DNA of 53,748 nt. It comes from an uncultured Collinsella sp. (GTDB lineage Bacteria > Actinomycetota > Coriobacteriia > Coriobacteriales > Coriobacteriaceae). The first letter of the stretch is position 1; each line of letters begins with the position of its first letter. The stretch covers positions 1-53,748 of the forward strand of contig CAADSP010000003.1 of assembly GCA_900751755.1 (NCBI GenBank). Reading direction: 5' to 3'. The position numbers and the translations under genes are program-made. Positions 1 through 8,520 of the stretch are shown piece after piece. Under the pieces are notes generated by a model. That model did no database searches. It worked only from the letters and a program-made list of their open reading frames with translations, and had not been told where the DNA came from.

Positions 1-3000
1 GGCGGGTGGGGGCGGCGGGCCGGCCCCCGGCCGCGGCGAGGGCTGCAGCGGCTGCCGTGAGGGGAGCGTTGGCATCGCCCGTGCCCGCAAGCGCGCCCGC
101 TTTTCCGGAGCGCTTGTTATTGCCGTGGTCCTTGCCACTGCCGGAGCTGCTTCCGCCGGAGCCGCCGCCCTCGTCAGTACCGCCGCCACTTGAGCCACCA
201 TCGCCGTCCGCCGTCATCGGGGCGTCGTGAAGCCCTGTGGCGTCCGCGCTGTCGCATACGCCGACCTGAACTTCTGAGCGTTCGCATGCCGCGTCGGGCA
301 CGTGGAGCTCGTGCAGTACAGCACCCAGCGCCGAGTTCGCGCCCGGTCGAATTTCTTCGAGCGTTACGGGATCGAGCGCCACCAGATTACGCGCCTTCGC
401 ATACAGCGTTACGCGTTTGCCAACTTCGTCGCTCCAACTCTCGGGAATGGCGAAGCTCATGCGGAACTGTGCCGTGCAACCCGGTGCCAGCACGGCGTTG
501 CCGTTGTCGGCTACCAGCGGGTGCGTTGCAAAACGTGCGCCCAGCGTCTCGAGCGCGTACTTCACGTGTGCCATATCGTTGGCCGAAGCGTCCTCGGCAA
601 GCTCTGGATCGTAGATCGAAGCCATGCGTGCGTTCACTCCGAATCCGATGGATGCGCTGGAGAACGGCTGGCTGGAGCCCTCTCGGTACAGATCGATCGT
701 GCCGGCGGTCAGTAAGGTGTTGCCGTCGTTTCGCACCGTGACCATGAAGGATTCGCCTGCTGCTCCGGGCACCACCGCGCCCGAGGTAGCAACGGCGCCC
801 GTCGGAGTGGCACACGCCACCAAGGGCACTTCGATGTCGTGCAGCTCTGCCTCGCTCTTCTCCGCGCTCACAATGTGCGTGGCGAGCGCGGAGAGCATGC
901 CTCCCGACGTCAAAAATGTCGTTATCTGATCGACGGGATGGTCCAGCTCGCACATCACAAACGGCTCCGTGAACAGATCGCCCGCCAAGGTGCTGGCGAA
1001 GATGCGGAAGTGCTTGCCCATCACTGCAACCGGGTTGCCTTCTTCGTCGTAGGTTTGTCCCACCTTGCCATCGGTGTTCTCTACATAGAGCACGCACCTG
1101 CCGTTGTTGCTTACGCTAAACGATGCCGGGCCACAGCCTGCGGCACCCACGGGCTGCGTTGCAAATGCCGATGCGCCTCGCGTCCACGTAACATGCTGCA
1201 GCTGCTCGTTGACAGTTGCCAAAAAGCCCGTGTGCTGCGGCCACGGCACCGCGTGGGGCACTGTGGCATCTGGCGACATAACGCCCCAGCCCGCGATGGA
1301 CTGGCCGATCACGGCGTACGATGCGCAGCCGCAACCGTCTGCGGTCTCGTATGCAACGGGCACTACCATTTTGCCGTTGATATTCTCGGGCTCACCCAGC
1401 TCGATACTCGACGGTGCTTGCGGAAAGCGGAGAACTTGGCGGAACGTCAGGCTGTCGCCCGAAATGTCCGACCATAGGGTAAAGCACTCCAGCGCAACCT
1501 CAGCCTCGCTGCCGAGCGCCTTTTCTGCGGTGGTCCCGCGGCGGTGAAGGTAGGCACCCGACAGGCGCCCGTCGACCAGCGTCTTGCCCACCGTGATACG
1601 CGGGCACTGCAGGCAATGGTAGCCATCCTCCTGAAGGCGGCCGCGCGAGATGCTGCGCCACGACGTGTGCGACATCACGCGAACTCCGTCGTTGCTGATG
1701 CGCAGACGCACAACGGACAGCATGCCGGATGTGCTCGCCGTATCGAAATGGGTGTTGTCGCCGGCGGGGCGCTCGCCCGAGACCAGCAGCACGTAGGCGT
1801 CTTGGTTTCCCCTCCCGTCTGTATATTCCACCACGTCGAAGTCGTAATCGAATATGCCGCTGCGCTCCACGTCGCCCTCGCCAAACCCAAGGGGGAAGTC
1901 CACGGGCGTGGGAGCGGACCACGTGCCGTTCGTTTTTGTATGCACCACCAGGCGCGAGCGACCATTCTCGCCGTAGCGCACCGAGGCGATACGGAACAGG
2001 CACTCCACGCCGGCGATCATCGCCAGCTTCATGTGGGCTTCGCTGAGCACGCCAGTAAACAGCACGTTGTCGCTCGAGGGCTTGATGCCGCCACGCTCGT
2101 CCTCCGATACACCAGCAGAATTGGCGTTGGGGTCCGCAACGGCGTCCTTCGTCTGCCCGATATAGGTGTACTTATACATCGTCGCGGCGTTTTCGTCGTT
2201 CTCTATCAGTGCGTGGACGAAATGCTCGATCTGTCCCGTGTCGTCGCTTTCTGCATCTGCCTCGAGCTCAATGCGCGTGACCGCTTGATCCCAATCGCGC
2301 ACGACGGGCGCGACGTTTACGGCAGTGGCCTTAACCTCGGCGCGTGCGAGCAGCTCAGCGTTGGTGACGATGGTGGCCGATGCGATAAATTGCGGCACGC
2401 CGCCTGCCTCGGCGTTGCCGGCCGTGCCGAAGCGGGCATCCAACGTGTAAGGCGTATCTCCACCCAATGCGAGCTCAGAGCGCTGGAGCACATACTGGTT
2501 GCCATTGTTCACCGACATATTCCACGAATCGAGGAGTGTGGGCCACGACCCCGACCAAGCCTTGGTGGTCCACTTGAACATGACGAACTGGAGTATCACA
2601 TCGACATCGACGTCTGCACCTACGCGCAGTCGCGGAAGCTGGTGTCCATCTGCCTTCTCGTACCCAATGAACAGCGTGAGGGATGCGGCGCCGCGCACGG
2701 CAGACGAAGCGACGCCTGCAACGCCGGCGCCAAAGGTGACGGCAAGCCCGATCTGGATGGTGAACGAGCCTGAGGTGTTTGAATAGTCGAGCGAAATGTT
2801 TTTAAAAAACGCCGCGCCGCTACCGTGCGTGTGGGCGCCCACGGCGAGTGCCAGTTTTGCCAGCACCCAGGGGTTGACGTTCAGGAAAAACGGCACCGGT
2901 CCTAGGGTAAACTGCTCTGTCCAATTGAGATCGGTTCTTACCTGAAAGAGGGCCTTAATATTGCCGTATGCGGGGTCGTTGTTGTTGCCCCAGGTTTTGC

Positions 3001-4309
3001 CCACCCAATCGTAGGCGAGCGAGCCGTACAGCTGTGTGGCGATATCCATCGTGAACAGCGGCGTGCAATGGTGGCGAAGGAGCTTGGTGTTTCTTGGATC
3101 GGTGCCCGAACCGGCACTCATGCTTTTGTACTGATTCCACTTCCCCTCCATCTCGTCGAGGTAGCGGTTTGCCTGCTTGGCGCCCGACTCACGCGGTGAC
3201 TTCTTCCAGTACTCCGGATCCGGATTGCCCGAATCGTTCATATAGCTGGCTGGTTTGTATCCTCCGCCAAACAGCACGTATCCAGCAAACGAGAAATCGA
3301 AGAGGATCGGAAATGTGGGCATCCAGCACGTGAACTTATTGCCGCCGATGCCGGGAAACGCCGCGGGGAAATCAAACGGAGTGATCTCTTGGTCCATGGT
3401 GGTGGGAATGATGGTGGTCGAGCCCGATTCCGCCTTTGCGGCCGGCGCGGTGACAACGGCCATAGGGGATGAGAGCGTGTAGGTTTTGCCCTGGTAGTCG
3501 AGCATAAAGCGCAGCTTGCACCCTTCCTCCAGAAGGCCCGAAGCTGCATCGAGGAACGTGTCTTCGAGCGTGAACGTCGCCAGATTATCCGCGCCCGATG
3601 CGCTGGCCTTGACTTGGCCAATCTGCGTGACGGTTTCGGATGAGCTGCCCGCAGCGGGCATCACTTTATTGATATGCAACGTTGCCTGCCCGCCCTGCGG
3701 CAGATGGGCCTGCACGGTAAAAGCGTGCGTGTCGGGCTGATCGTTTGCTGCTTCGTCCGCTGGCATTGCCATAAACGTGGCGTCGGCGTACTGGATGTCC
3801 CATTCGTCGAATGTGAGCTGGCGAAAGTACGGCTCGCCATCGGAGAGCGGACGTGTGGGTGCGGTAATGGCGGTGCCGCCTTGGACACGCGCGAGGGGAA
3901 TCTCGACATCGCGGTAGCCCGCCATGCTAATGGAGATGCCGCCGTTAAAGTCATACGCGTCGAGAAGCGTCGCCTCGTCCACGTAGCCTTCTGAAAGCGG
4001 CGCGACCTCAAAGATGGCCGTGCCTTCGTCATCGGTAGCGGCGGTGAGCTGCTTGCCTGCGGCATAGCGCGATGTGAGTGTGACCTGGGCACCCGTGATG
4101 GGCGTATTCTTGTTGGCGACGTCGACCACGACCACACCAAACATGGTGCGCGAGAGAACGAGCACCCTGAAGGGGTCTTTTTCGTCGGCATGGGCTTCGG
4201 TGGGCGCGAACGGCAATATGAAGGCGTTTACGCTTCCCGGCACGCGAGGCAACATAATGCTCGCTAGCGAGGACGCTCCGGCAACAAGTAACGAACGGCG
4301 ATCAAGCAT
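1..4309 (-). CDS. large Tat-exported, probably sortase-anchored surface protein (3' end cut by window edge)
   Basis: The reading frame is open from an ATG at 4309 to the left edge, about 1436 residues with no stop. GGGAG six bases upstream supports this start over an in-frame ATG at 4333 that lacks a ribosome site. Residues 1-41 form a twin-arginine-like signal (MLDRRSLLVAG, then a hydrophobic stretch, cleavage after AHA). Residues about 46-110 resemble a carboxypeptidase-regulatory/Cna-B-like beta domain (GVVVVDVANKNTPITGAQVT). The middle matches no family I recognise; it is beta-rich with many Trp, Tyr and Gly. Near the C terminus a Gly/Ser linker is followed by LAGTGD (residues 1407-1412, bases 74-91) and an Ala-rich hydrophobic stretch, resembling an LAxTG sorting signal. 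The last 30 or so bases are G/C runs and may be miscalled. Ligand or adhesion role is unknown. The LuxR gene upstream is co-oriented and may control it. Confidence 0.82.
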   Translation of the reverse strand, partial: MLDRRSLLVAGASSLASIMLPRVPGSVNAFILPFAPTEAHADEKDPFRVLVLSRTMFGVVVVDVANKNTPITGAQVTLTSRYAAGKQLTAATDDEGTAIFEVAPLSEGYVDEATLLDAYDFNGGISISMAGYRDVEIPLARVQGGTAITAPTRPLSDGEPYFRQLTFDEWDIQYADATFMAMPADEAANDQPDTHAFTVQAHLPQGGQATLHINKVMPAAGSSSETVTQIGQVKASASGADNLATFTLEDTFLDAASGLLEEGCKLRFMLDYQGKTYTLSSPMAVVTAPAAKAESGSTTIIPTTMDQEITPFDFPAAFPGIGGNKFTCWMPTFPILFDFSFAGYVLFGGGYKPASYMNDSGNPDPEYWKKSPRESGAKQANRYLDEMEGKWNQYKSMSAGSGTDPRNTKLLRHHCTPLFTMDIATQLYGSLAYDWVGKTWGNNNDPAYGNIKALFQVRTDLNWTEQFTLGPVPFFLNVNPWVLAKLALAVGAHTHGSGAAFFKNISLDYSNTSGSFTIQIGLAVTFGAGVAGVASSAVRGAASLTLFIGYEKADGHQLPRLRVGADVDVDVILQFVMFKWTTKAWSGSWPTLLDSWNMSVNNGNQYVLQRSELALGGDTPYTLDARFGTAGNAEAGGVPQFIASATIVTNAELLARAEVKATAVNVAPVVRDWDQAVTRIELEADAESDDTGQIEHFVHALIENDENAATMYKYTYIGQTKDAVADPNANSAGVSEDERGGIKPSSDNVLFTGVLSEAHMKLAMIAGVECLFRIASVRYGENGRSRLVVHTKTNGTWSAPTPVDFPLGFGEGDVERSGIFDYDFDVVEYTDGRGNQDAYVLLVSGERPAGDNTHFDTASTSGMLSVVRLRISNDGVRVMSHTSWRSISRGRLQEDGYHCLQCPRITVGKTLVDGRLSGAYLHRRGTTAEKALGSEAEVALECFTLWSDISGDSLTFRQVLRFPQAPSSIELGEPENINGKMVVPVAYETADGCGCASYAVIGQSIAGWGVMSPDATVPHAVPWPQHTGFLATVNEQLQHVTWTRGASAFATQPVGAAGCGPASFSVSNNGRCVLYVENTDGKVGQTYDEEGNPVAVMGKHFRIFASTLAGDLFTEPFVMCELDHPVDQITTFLTSGGMLSALATHIVSAEKSEAELHDIEVPLVACATPTGAVATSGAVVPGAAGESFMVTVRNDGNTLLTAGTIDLYREGSSQPFSSASIGFGVNARMASIYDPELAEDASANDMAHVKYALETLGARFATHPLVADNGNAVLAPGCTAQFRMSFAIPESWSDEVGKRVTLYAKARNLVALDPVTLEEIRPGANSALGAVLHELHVPDAACERSEVQVGVCDSADATGLHDAPMTADGDGGSSGGGTDEGGGSGGSSSGSGKDHGNNKRSGKAGALAGTGDANAPLTAAAAALAAAGGRPAAPTR

Positions 4310-4464
4310 CTTTGGCTCCCATCCCGCAAACATCGGTGGAGATAATCCAATTTTGCGAGAAGGCGCCCCGTGGTGGTAGTGCCGTTCAAGGGTCAAAATG
4401 TCCAAATTGATCGAGCGAAGCGCCGGGTTCCGGAACGCGTTCGATGCGCTTGGCAGTCCGGTCG

Positions 4465-5469
4465 CTAACGTAACATATGCGTGACCAGCTCGGCGCGAGT
4501 TCCGATACCAAGCTTGGCATACACTCCTGATAGGCGGTTTTTGACGGTGCCCGGCGATACTCCCATATGGCGTGCGATTTCGGCGTTGGTCCACCCACGA
4601 CAGGCGAGCATGGCCATGGTGAATTCCGTGGTCGTTAGATCGTCGGCCACGTCCTCGCCCGAATCGGGGTTGTGGATGCGCCGCCAACCGTAGCTGAATC
4701 GATACGTAATCTCGATGATGCGCGCGAAGTCGTCAGGGTATCGCGTTTTTAGACACGCCTCGATAAGCCCCTGCAAAAGGCCGTGGTGTTCGCCGATGAG
4801 TTCGATAAGGCCGTCGGGACGCGCAACGTCCCAAGCGGCTCCGAAGTGTGCCTTTGCGGTGTCGATGTCCTTGAGGCTCATGCAGGCCATGGAAGCCGAC
4901 AAGTGCAGGAACAGCTCCGAGATGGGATAACTTCCCTGTTTCATGATCAGGGCGTTTTCCGCCATGCCCAGACTGCGGCCATATTCGCCGCGCAGGTACA
5001 GGGCATGCGCCATCACGTAGCTGGCGAACAGGCGCAGGCCTTCGGGCAGATGCGCCGCAAGCGGATAAAACTCTTCGGCGGAATGCGGGGAAGGCAAGTG
5101 CAGCAGGACGCTCGCGGCCGAGGCGAACAGGATGTGCGTGGCGTGGATGGCGGGCGATTCCTTGTCGGCTGGCGTATCGAGGCCGCCCACAAGGCAACGG
5201 CGAGCATCGGCGATACGGTTGAGTGACAGACTGGCGTATCCGCAGATAAGGCATGCGGAATAGCGCAGTGCGGGGTCGGTGGCGTCAAGATAGGGGCGTG
5301 CTGCCTCGGCGGCGAGCATGGCTTGTCCGCGAAAGTACAGCGCTTCTGCCGTGGCGATGGTGCGTGAATCGGGGTCGGAAATGCTTGTAACCGCAGCGTC
5401 AATCTGCCCCGGCACAAAGGCGGTGCACATCAACGGCATGGGAATGCGCGGGTAGCCATCGCAGTCCAT
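4465..5469 (-). CDS. LuxR-family transcriptional regulator
   Basis: The product has 334 residues from an ATG at 5469, preceded by GGGAG and GGAAG. A TTG start at 5496 is possible but has poorer support. The C-terminal 60 or so residues are a LuxR-type helix-turn-helix (LTTTEFTMAMLACRGWTNAEIARHMGVS split as LTTTEFTMAMLACRG and WTNAEIARHMGVS, then GTVKNRLSGVYAKLGI). The N-terminal 270 residues are Ala/Leu-rich and helical, resembling TPR-type helices, with no receiver or PAS domain visible. It lies 67 bases after the sensor kinase and 155 bases before the large surface-protein gene on the same strand, so it is a candidate regulator of that protein. The input signal is not evident. Confidence 0.85.
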   Translation of the reverse strand: MDCDGYPRIPMPLMCTAFVPGQIDAAVTSISDPDSRTIATAEALYFRGQAMLAAEAARPYLDATDPALRYSACLICGYASLSLNRIADARRCLVGGLDTPADKESPAIHATHILFASAASVLLHLPSPHSAEEFYPLAAHLPEGLRLFASYVMAHALYLRGEYGRSLGMAENALIMKQGSYPISELFLHLSASMACMSLKDIDTAKAHFGAAWDVARPDGLIELIGEHHGLLQGLIEACLKTRYPDDFARIIEITYRFSYGWRRIHNPDSGEDVADDLTTTEFTMAMLACRGWTNAEIARHMGVSPGTVKNRLSGVYAKLGIGTRAELVTHMLR

Positions 5470-5536
5470 CTTCCATCTCCCATCGGGTGGCAACAATGCA
5501 GCAATTGTACCTCTGTTGCTCGGGACCCCTTTCGTT

Positions 5537-6688
5537 TTACTGTTCGGTTAACGCTGCGGATCGTTTTGGAAGGCTTACGAGCATGGTGGTCCCGTTCTCG
5601 GAACTTGCTTCGACCCCTACCGTGCCACCGTGAAGCGCTGCAATCTCCCAAACAAGCGCTAGCCCGAGTCCTGCGCCGCCATATGCCCTGCTGCGGGATT
5701 TGTCTAGACGAAAGAACGGCTGGAAGATGCTTTCTCGGTACTGCTTGGGTATTCCCGGTCCCTGGTCCTCGACTCGCAGGAACACGTGGCTGTCGCTGTC
5801 GCAGATGGAGACGTTGACAGTCGAGCCGGAGCGGCTGTAACGGATGGCGTTTTCGACCAGATTAAACACCAGCCGATAGAGGAGCGTGTCGCTCCCGATT
5901 ACTAAAGCGTCTCCAGCACAATTGAGGGCTATGCCCTTATTCTCGGCAAGTGGCGCAAGGTCGGTGAGGACCTCTTCGGACAGGGGACCGAGTTCAACAG
6001 CGTCCCCGCAAGGGACGCTGCGGAGCTCACTCATCTCAAGCAATACCTTGGTCATTCGAGACATGCGCTCAGTTTGTTCTTGTAGTAGGCCGAGCAGTTC
6101 GGCCGTTTCGGGTTGCAAACCGGGGTGCTCGGAGATGAATAGTTCAATCTGTGCTTGCATAAGGGCGAGCGGGGTGCGCAGCTCGTGTGCGGCGTTGCCG
6201 GTAAACTGACGCTGTGCAGAGAACCCTTCGCCAAGACGGGCGATCATGTCGTTGAAAGAGGCGCTGCATCGTTGTAGCTCGGTGGGCACATCTTCACTGA
6301 GTCTGATTTCGCTTAGGTTGTCAGGCTGCACACGCTCAACCTGGGCTGCAAAAGCCCGTAGCGGTTTGAGTGCACGGCCGCTCACAAAGTATGCCAGCGC
6401 GCCGCCAAGGAGTGTGACTCCAGCCGTGATGTACCAGGCTGTCGTGCCAAAAGACTCTTGCGCGTCGTTTACGACGATCGTGACCTTGTCATCGAGGGCC
6501 GCTTTCGTTGGGTCGAACGCCCGGAGCGAATCTTCGCCGGTTGCGTTAAAGGCCGAGATGTCGCTGCCGATGGCATCCATGTAGCGCATGCCCGTATAGC
6601 CGACCAGACAGTTCGTCAGCACGCACGCCGCACACGTCAGCAGTGCCGTCATGATCGTTATGCGCCATTGCAGCGAAAGCCCTTTCAT
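5537..6688 (-). CDS. membrane sensor histidine kinase (HAMP-HisKA-HATPase)
   Basis: The 383-residue protein has transmembrane segments at about 10-30 and 83-104 enclosing a short extracytoplasmic sensor loop. A HAMP-like linker follows, then a HisKA box with phospho-acceptor His near residue 169 (GNAAHELRTPLALM). The ATPase domain shows an N box (NLVENAIRYS), a G1 box (DQGPGIP) and a G2 box (GGAGLGLALV). Its ATG overlaps the natural stop of the upstream response-regulator frame as ATGA, which indicates translational coupling in an intact operon. Because that regulator carries a premature stop, the kinase may now lack its proper partner or phosphorylate a receiver without a DNA-binding half. 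The stimulus is unknown; the divergent redox cassette suggests envelope or redox stress, as inference only. Confidence 0.93.
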   Translation of the reverse strand: MKGLSLQWRITIMTALLTCAACVLTNCLVGYTGMRYMDAIGSDISAFNATGEDSLRAFDPTKAALDDKVTIVVNDAQESFGTTAWYITAGVTLLGGALAYFVSGRALKPLRAFAAQVERVQPDNLSEIRLSEDVPTELQRCSASFNDMIARLGEGFSAQRQFTGNAAHELRTPLALMQAQIELFISEHPGLQPETAELLGLLQEQTERMSRMTKVLLEMSELRSVPCGDAVELGPLSEEVLTDLAPLAENKGIALNCAGDALVIGSDTLLYRLVFNLVENAIRYSRSGSTVNVSICDSDSHVFLRVEDQGPGIPKQYRESIFQPFFRLDKSRSRAYGGAGLGLALVWEIAALHGGTVGVEASSENGTTMLVSLPKRSAALTEQ

Positions 6689-7359
6689 TCGCCATCCTCC
6701 ATAACGTAGCCCTCTCCAATCCGATTGCGAATCGGGTCGTATCCCAAAGCGCTGCGTAGCTTTTTGCGGAGCGACGAGATGTGAACGCGGGTTGCGTTGC
6801 TAAAACAGTTCACGGTGCTATCCCAAACGTGCTCGATAAGCTCCTCTTAGCTTACCGGTCGCCCCTGATTAAGCATCAGGTATTCCAAGATTCCCGTTTC
6901 CTTGCGTGTAAGAGATAAAGCCTCGCTGTCCACGGAAGCGATGCGCGCCTTGGTGTCAAAGCGGAGCTTTCCGCAGGTTAATACTATGTCGCTTTGTGCG
7001 AAGCGCCTGAGGGTAAGGCTGCGGATCCTTGCCGCAAGTTCGTCCAGATGAAACGGCTTGGTAAGGTAATCGTTGGCGCCGGCATCGAGTCCGGCGACCT
7101 TGTCGGCGACCTCGCCGCGTGCCGAGAGCAAGAGTACCTTGGTCTCGCAGTCGGTTTTCCTAAGTTCCCTGAGCACGGCCATGCCATCGATACGGGGAAG
7201 GTTGAGGTCGAGTACCACGAGGTCAAAGACTTCGACGCCCAGCAGGTCGAGCGCCTCCTGTCCGTCGTGACAGCAGTCGACGCTGTACGCCAAGTTTCGC
7301 AAGCTGCGTGCGATCGTGTTGCACAGCGCTCGCTCGTCTTCGACGATCAAAATACGCAT
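6685..7359 (-). pseudogene. OmpR/PhoB-type response regulator with in-frame premature TAA
   Basis: Translation starts at ATG 7359 behind AAGGAG. The receiver domain is complete, with acidic residues in IVEDE, phospho-acceptor Asp51 (VVLDLNLP) and the conserved Lys in LTKPF. The winged-helix domain begins normally, but a TAA at 6847-6849 (codon 171) follows GRPVS. Past it the same frame stays open to TGA at 6685 and encodes the rest of the wing-helix domain (EELIEHVW, ATRVHISSLRKKLR, GEGYVME). That natural stop overlaps the kinase ATG as ATGA. The full length would be 224 residues. As written, the expressed product is a 170-residue receiver plus half a DNA-binding domain without the recognition helix. 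This is either a true recent nonsense mutation, an assembly error or, less likely, stop readthrough. Confidence 0.85.
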
Positions 7360-7449
7360 AACAGTCTCCTTGCACATTCCAAATCGCGCTTAACACGGAT
7401 TTTATAGTCGATATGGTCCAATGGTCGCGTAACGAAAGGAGTGGTCGAG

Positions 7450-7596
7450 TTGTTCAAAGCGGTAAAACCCGTGGTACAGGTCGCTTTGTTGATCGTCGGA
7501 ATTGCCATGGTGTGCTTTGGCGTTATGCGTGGCGAGGCGGATGCCGTGCTGGCCAAAGCGATTAGGCTGTGCTTGGAGTGTATCGGAATTGGATAA
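7450..7596 (+). CDS. small CXXC membrane protein (CD1871A-like)
   Basis: This 48-residue ORF has one hydrophobic helix (VQVALLIVGIAMVCFGVM) and ends CLECIGIG, carrying a C-x-x-C motif. The ending matches the small CD1871A-type CXXC family that I recall beside 4Fe-4S and thioredoxin-like genes. A TTG start at 7450 sits eight bases after AAAGGAG; GTG 7441 is also in frame but too close to that site. Its stop overlaps the start of the next gene, so it leads a three-gene operon. Both cysteines lie near the membrane and could take part in thiol relay or cluster binding. It is divergent from the two-component regulator gene across 90 bases. Confidence 0.72.
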   Translation: MFKAVKPVVQVALLIVGIAMVCFGVMRGEADAVLAKAIRLCLECIGIG

Positions 7597-8491
7597 AAGA
7601 GCAAACACCGCGTCGCATGTTTTGGCCCGATTTCGCGGACTCATTCAGGCGGCGCCGACGCTGGTCACCAACATTCACCTGCCAAACTTTGCCAAAGGCG
7701 GCATCTATCAGGGCGCGGGAAAAACAGTCTGCGTACCTGGACTTAATTGCTATTCGTGCCCCGCGGCATCGGGTGCGTGCCCCATCGGGTCGTTCCAGTC
7801 GGTGGTAGGTTCATCCAAGTTCAACTTTTCTTACTATGTTACCGGTACGCTCATTTTGCTCGGCGTGCTGCTGGGACGCTTTGTATGTGGCTTTCTGTGC
7901 CCGTTCGGCTGGCTGCAGGAGCTGCTTCACAAGATTCCCGGCAAAAAGTTCTCCACGAAAAAGCTCAAGCCGCTCACGTACATCAAGTACGTCGTGCTGC
8001 TGTTTGCCGTGGTGCTGCTGCCCGTCTTGGTGGTTAACGACGTGGGCATGGGCGACCCGTTCTTTTGTAAGTACATCTGTCCGCAGGGTGTGCTCGAGGG
8101 TGCCATTCCGCTGGCCATTGCCAATGCCGGCATTCGATCTGCGTTGGGACATCTCTTTACTTGGAAACTTGCCGTTCTCATTGCCGTGGTAGTGCTGAGC
8201 GTTTTGTTCTACCGCCCCTTCTGCAAATGGATTTGTCCACTCGGCGCATTCTATGCGCTCATGAATAAGGTATCCCTGCTGGGGATTCGGGTCGATGCAT
8301 GCAAATGTGTCTCGTGCGGCAAGTGCTCAAAGGTTTGTCAGATGGACGTTGATGTGGTCCGTGCGCCCAATCATGCCGAATGCATCCGGTGCGGAAAGTG
8401 CATCGGGGCCTGTCCCGTCGATGCCATCAGCTATCGCTATGGCCTGGATGTGTCGGCGGAAAAGCTCCCCTTGACCGCCGATAAAAAGTAA
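7589..8491 (+). CDS. NapH/CcoG-like membrane 4Fe-4S ferredoxin protein
   Basis: The start is taken as TTG 7589, overlapping the previous stop by eight bases with GGAG nine bases upstream, giving 300 residues. Several hydrophobic helices alternate with cysteine motifs of the NapH/NosR/CcoG type (FVCGFLCPFGW, FFCKYICPQG, FCKWICPLGA). An early CYSCPAASGACPIG motif is also present. The C terminus has two ferredoxin sets (CVSCGKCSKVC and CIRCGKCIGACPVDAI). Family knowledge suggests membrane electron transfer through iron-sulfur clusters. With the CXXC protein before it and a thioredoxin lipoprotein after it, a role in moving reducing equivalents to extracytoplasmic thiols is a reasonable inference. 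The electron donor is not encoded here. Confidence 0.88.
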   Translation: MDKRANTASHVLARFRGLIQAAPTLVTNIHLPNFAKGGIYQGAGKTVCVPGLNCYSCPAASGACPIGSFQSVVGSSKFNFSYYVTGTLILLGVLLGRFVCGFLCPFGWLQELLHKIPGKKFSTKKLKPLTYIKYVVLLFAVVLLPVLVVNDVGMGDPFFCKYICPQGVLEGAIPLAIANAGIRSALGHLFTWKLAVLIAVVVLSVLFYRPFCKWICPLGAFYALMNKVSLLGIRVDACKCVSCGKCSKVCQMDVDVVRAPNHAECIRCGKCIGACPVDAISYRYGLDVSAEKLPLTADKK

Positions 8492-8520
8492 ACAAGCTTC
8501 GACAAAACGGAGGAATGACC

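Noticed and set aside
1544..2773. 409-codon plus-strand ORF in the first 4.3 kb
   Set aside because: Antisense to the long minus-strand surface-protein frame, which has a signal peptide, a ribosome site and an anchor motif.
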